Of a stretch of DNA of 54,918 nt, positions 54,782-54,918 are shown one piece after another. The notes beneath the pieces are model-generated. The model was not told the DNA's origin. It did no database searches and worked only from the letters and a program-made list of their open reading frames with translations. The first letter of the stretch is position 1. Each line of letters starts with the position of its first letter. A program made the translations under genes and the position numbers. The DNA comes from Bacillota bacterium (lineage in GTDB: Bacteria > Bacillota > Bacilli > Bacillales > Cytobacillaceae). The stretch covers positions 1 to 54,918 of the forward strand of contig JAUZPL010000024.1 in NCBI GenBank assembly GCA_030705955.1, written 5' to 3'.

Positions 54782-54830
54782 AGACTGTAGACAAACTCGA
54801 AAAATTTCGAGTTTGCCTACAGTCTTTTTT
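54782..54830 (+). terminator. Strong second hairpin terminator
   Basis: AGACTGTAG and CTACAGTCT, then CAAACTCGAAA and TTTCGAGTTTG after one A/C mismatch, form a 20-pair stem followed by a long T-run. It may mark the end of a transferred segment or an orphan terminator. Confidence 0.88.
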
Positions 54831-54862
54831 CTTTTAAAATAGAAAGAGGTAATTAGAGAAGG

Positions 54863-54918
54863 TTGATTTCCGCTGCGGGTGGCGCTTTCCGCGGGCGGGG
54901 CCGAGCCGCTTCCCTCGC
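54863..54918. repeat. GC-rich dispersed repeat, cut by window edge
   Basis: From about 54863 the sequence turns sharply GC-rich (TTCCGCTGCGGGTGGCGC and TTTCCGCGGGCGGGG), quite unlike the AT-rich window. It resembles a repeated intergenic element common in Bacillaceae genomes, remembered as TTTCCGCTGC...TTTCCGCGGGCGG. Only the first 56 bases are present. Confidence 0.6.

Overview
The window is AT-rich DNA from an endospore-forming, facultatively anaerobic Bacillaceae member. Support for this comes from the sporulation genes (sda, an H-type small acid-soluble spore protein gene, a YhcN/YlaJ lipoprotein, a GerPF-like protein), strong AGGAGG-type ribosome binding sites, many TTG and GTG starts, and close similarity of many genes to Bacillus subtilis families. 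The species cannot be fixed from the sequence. The gene content (narGHJI, two NarK-type carriers, pflBA, a selenocysteine formate dehydrogenase, modAB) points to nitrate respiration and mixed-acid fermentation with formate turnover.

Layout. 1-2.2 kb is mobile-element debris: an IS110-family transposase with a structured flank (candidate bridge RNA), a patch of short palindromes and a broken IS3-type transposase. 2.3-6.9 kb holds sda, small genes, a GNAT enzyme, a spore lipoprotein, yidC preceded by a MifM-like arrest leader, bioY with a BirA operator, and a CcdA/DsbD-like membrane protein. 7.0-10.9 kb is pflBA with an Fnr promoter, then a membrane-anchored cupredoxin. 11.1-15.0 kb is hutUIG. 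15.3-25.4 kb is mixed: mprF, a D,D-carboxypeptidase, modAB, an Hsp20 protein, small proteins, a YkpA/YbiT-type ABC-F protein and an SCO protein.

25.7-34.4 kb has an MFS carrier, a hemerythrin-like protein and narGHJI plus a small downstream gene. 34.6-39.7 kb has a YdjO-like protein and an MHYT-PAS-PAS histidine kinase, both of which appear to start at ATT, followed by fdhF with an in-frame TGA (selenocysteine) and an immediately downstream SECIS hairpin with a GGTCT loop. 39.8-46.7 kb holds a LysM-3D protein, narK with an Fnr promoter, spore-related small genes, patA, an adenine-class purine riboswitch in front of adenosine deaminase, and two genes beheaded by one deletion. 46.8-54.9 kb holds a small membrane protein, lemA-htpX, a tRNA-like element, a NarK carrier fused to a PAS domain with its own Fnr-like promoter, an ArsB/NhaD-type transporter, a GGDEF-EAL protein, sspH, a ComFB-family gene and a GC-rich dispersed repeat cut by the window edge.

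How it fits together. Under oxygen limitation Fnr probably switches on pflBA (pyruvate to formate and acetyl-CoA), narK and the narK-PAS fusion. NarGHI respires nitrate, and FdhF could oxidise formate. ModAB brings in molybdate for the two molybdoenzymes, although modC is not in the window. The most notable items are regulatory or decoding devices that simple ORF calling misses: the arrest leader before yidC, the UGA/SECIS pair in fdhF, two neighbouring AUU starts, and the adenine riboswitch on add.
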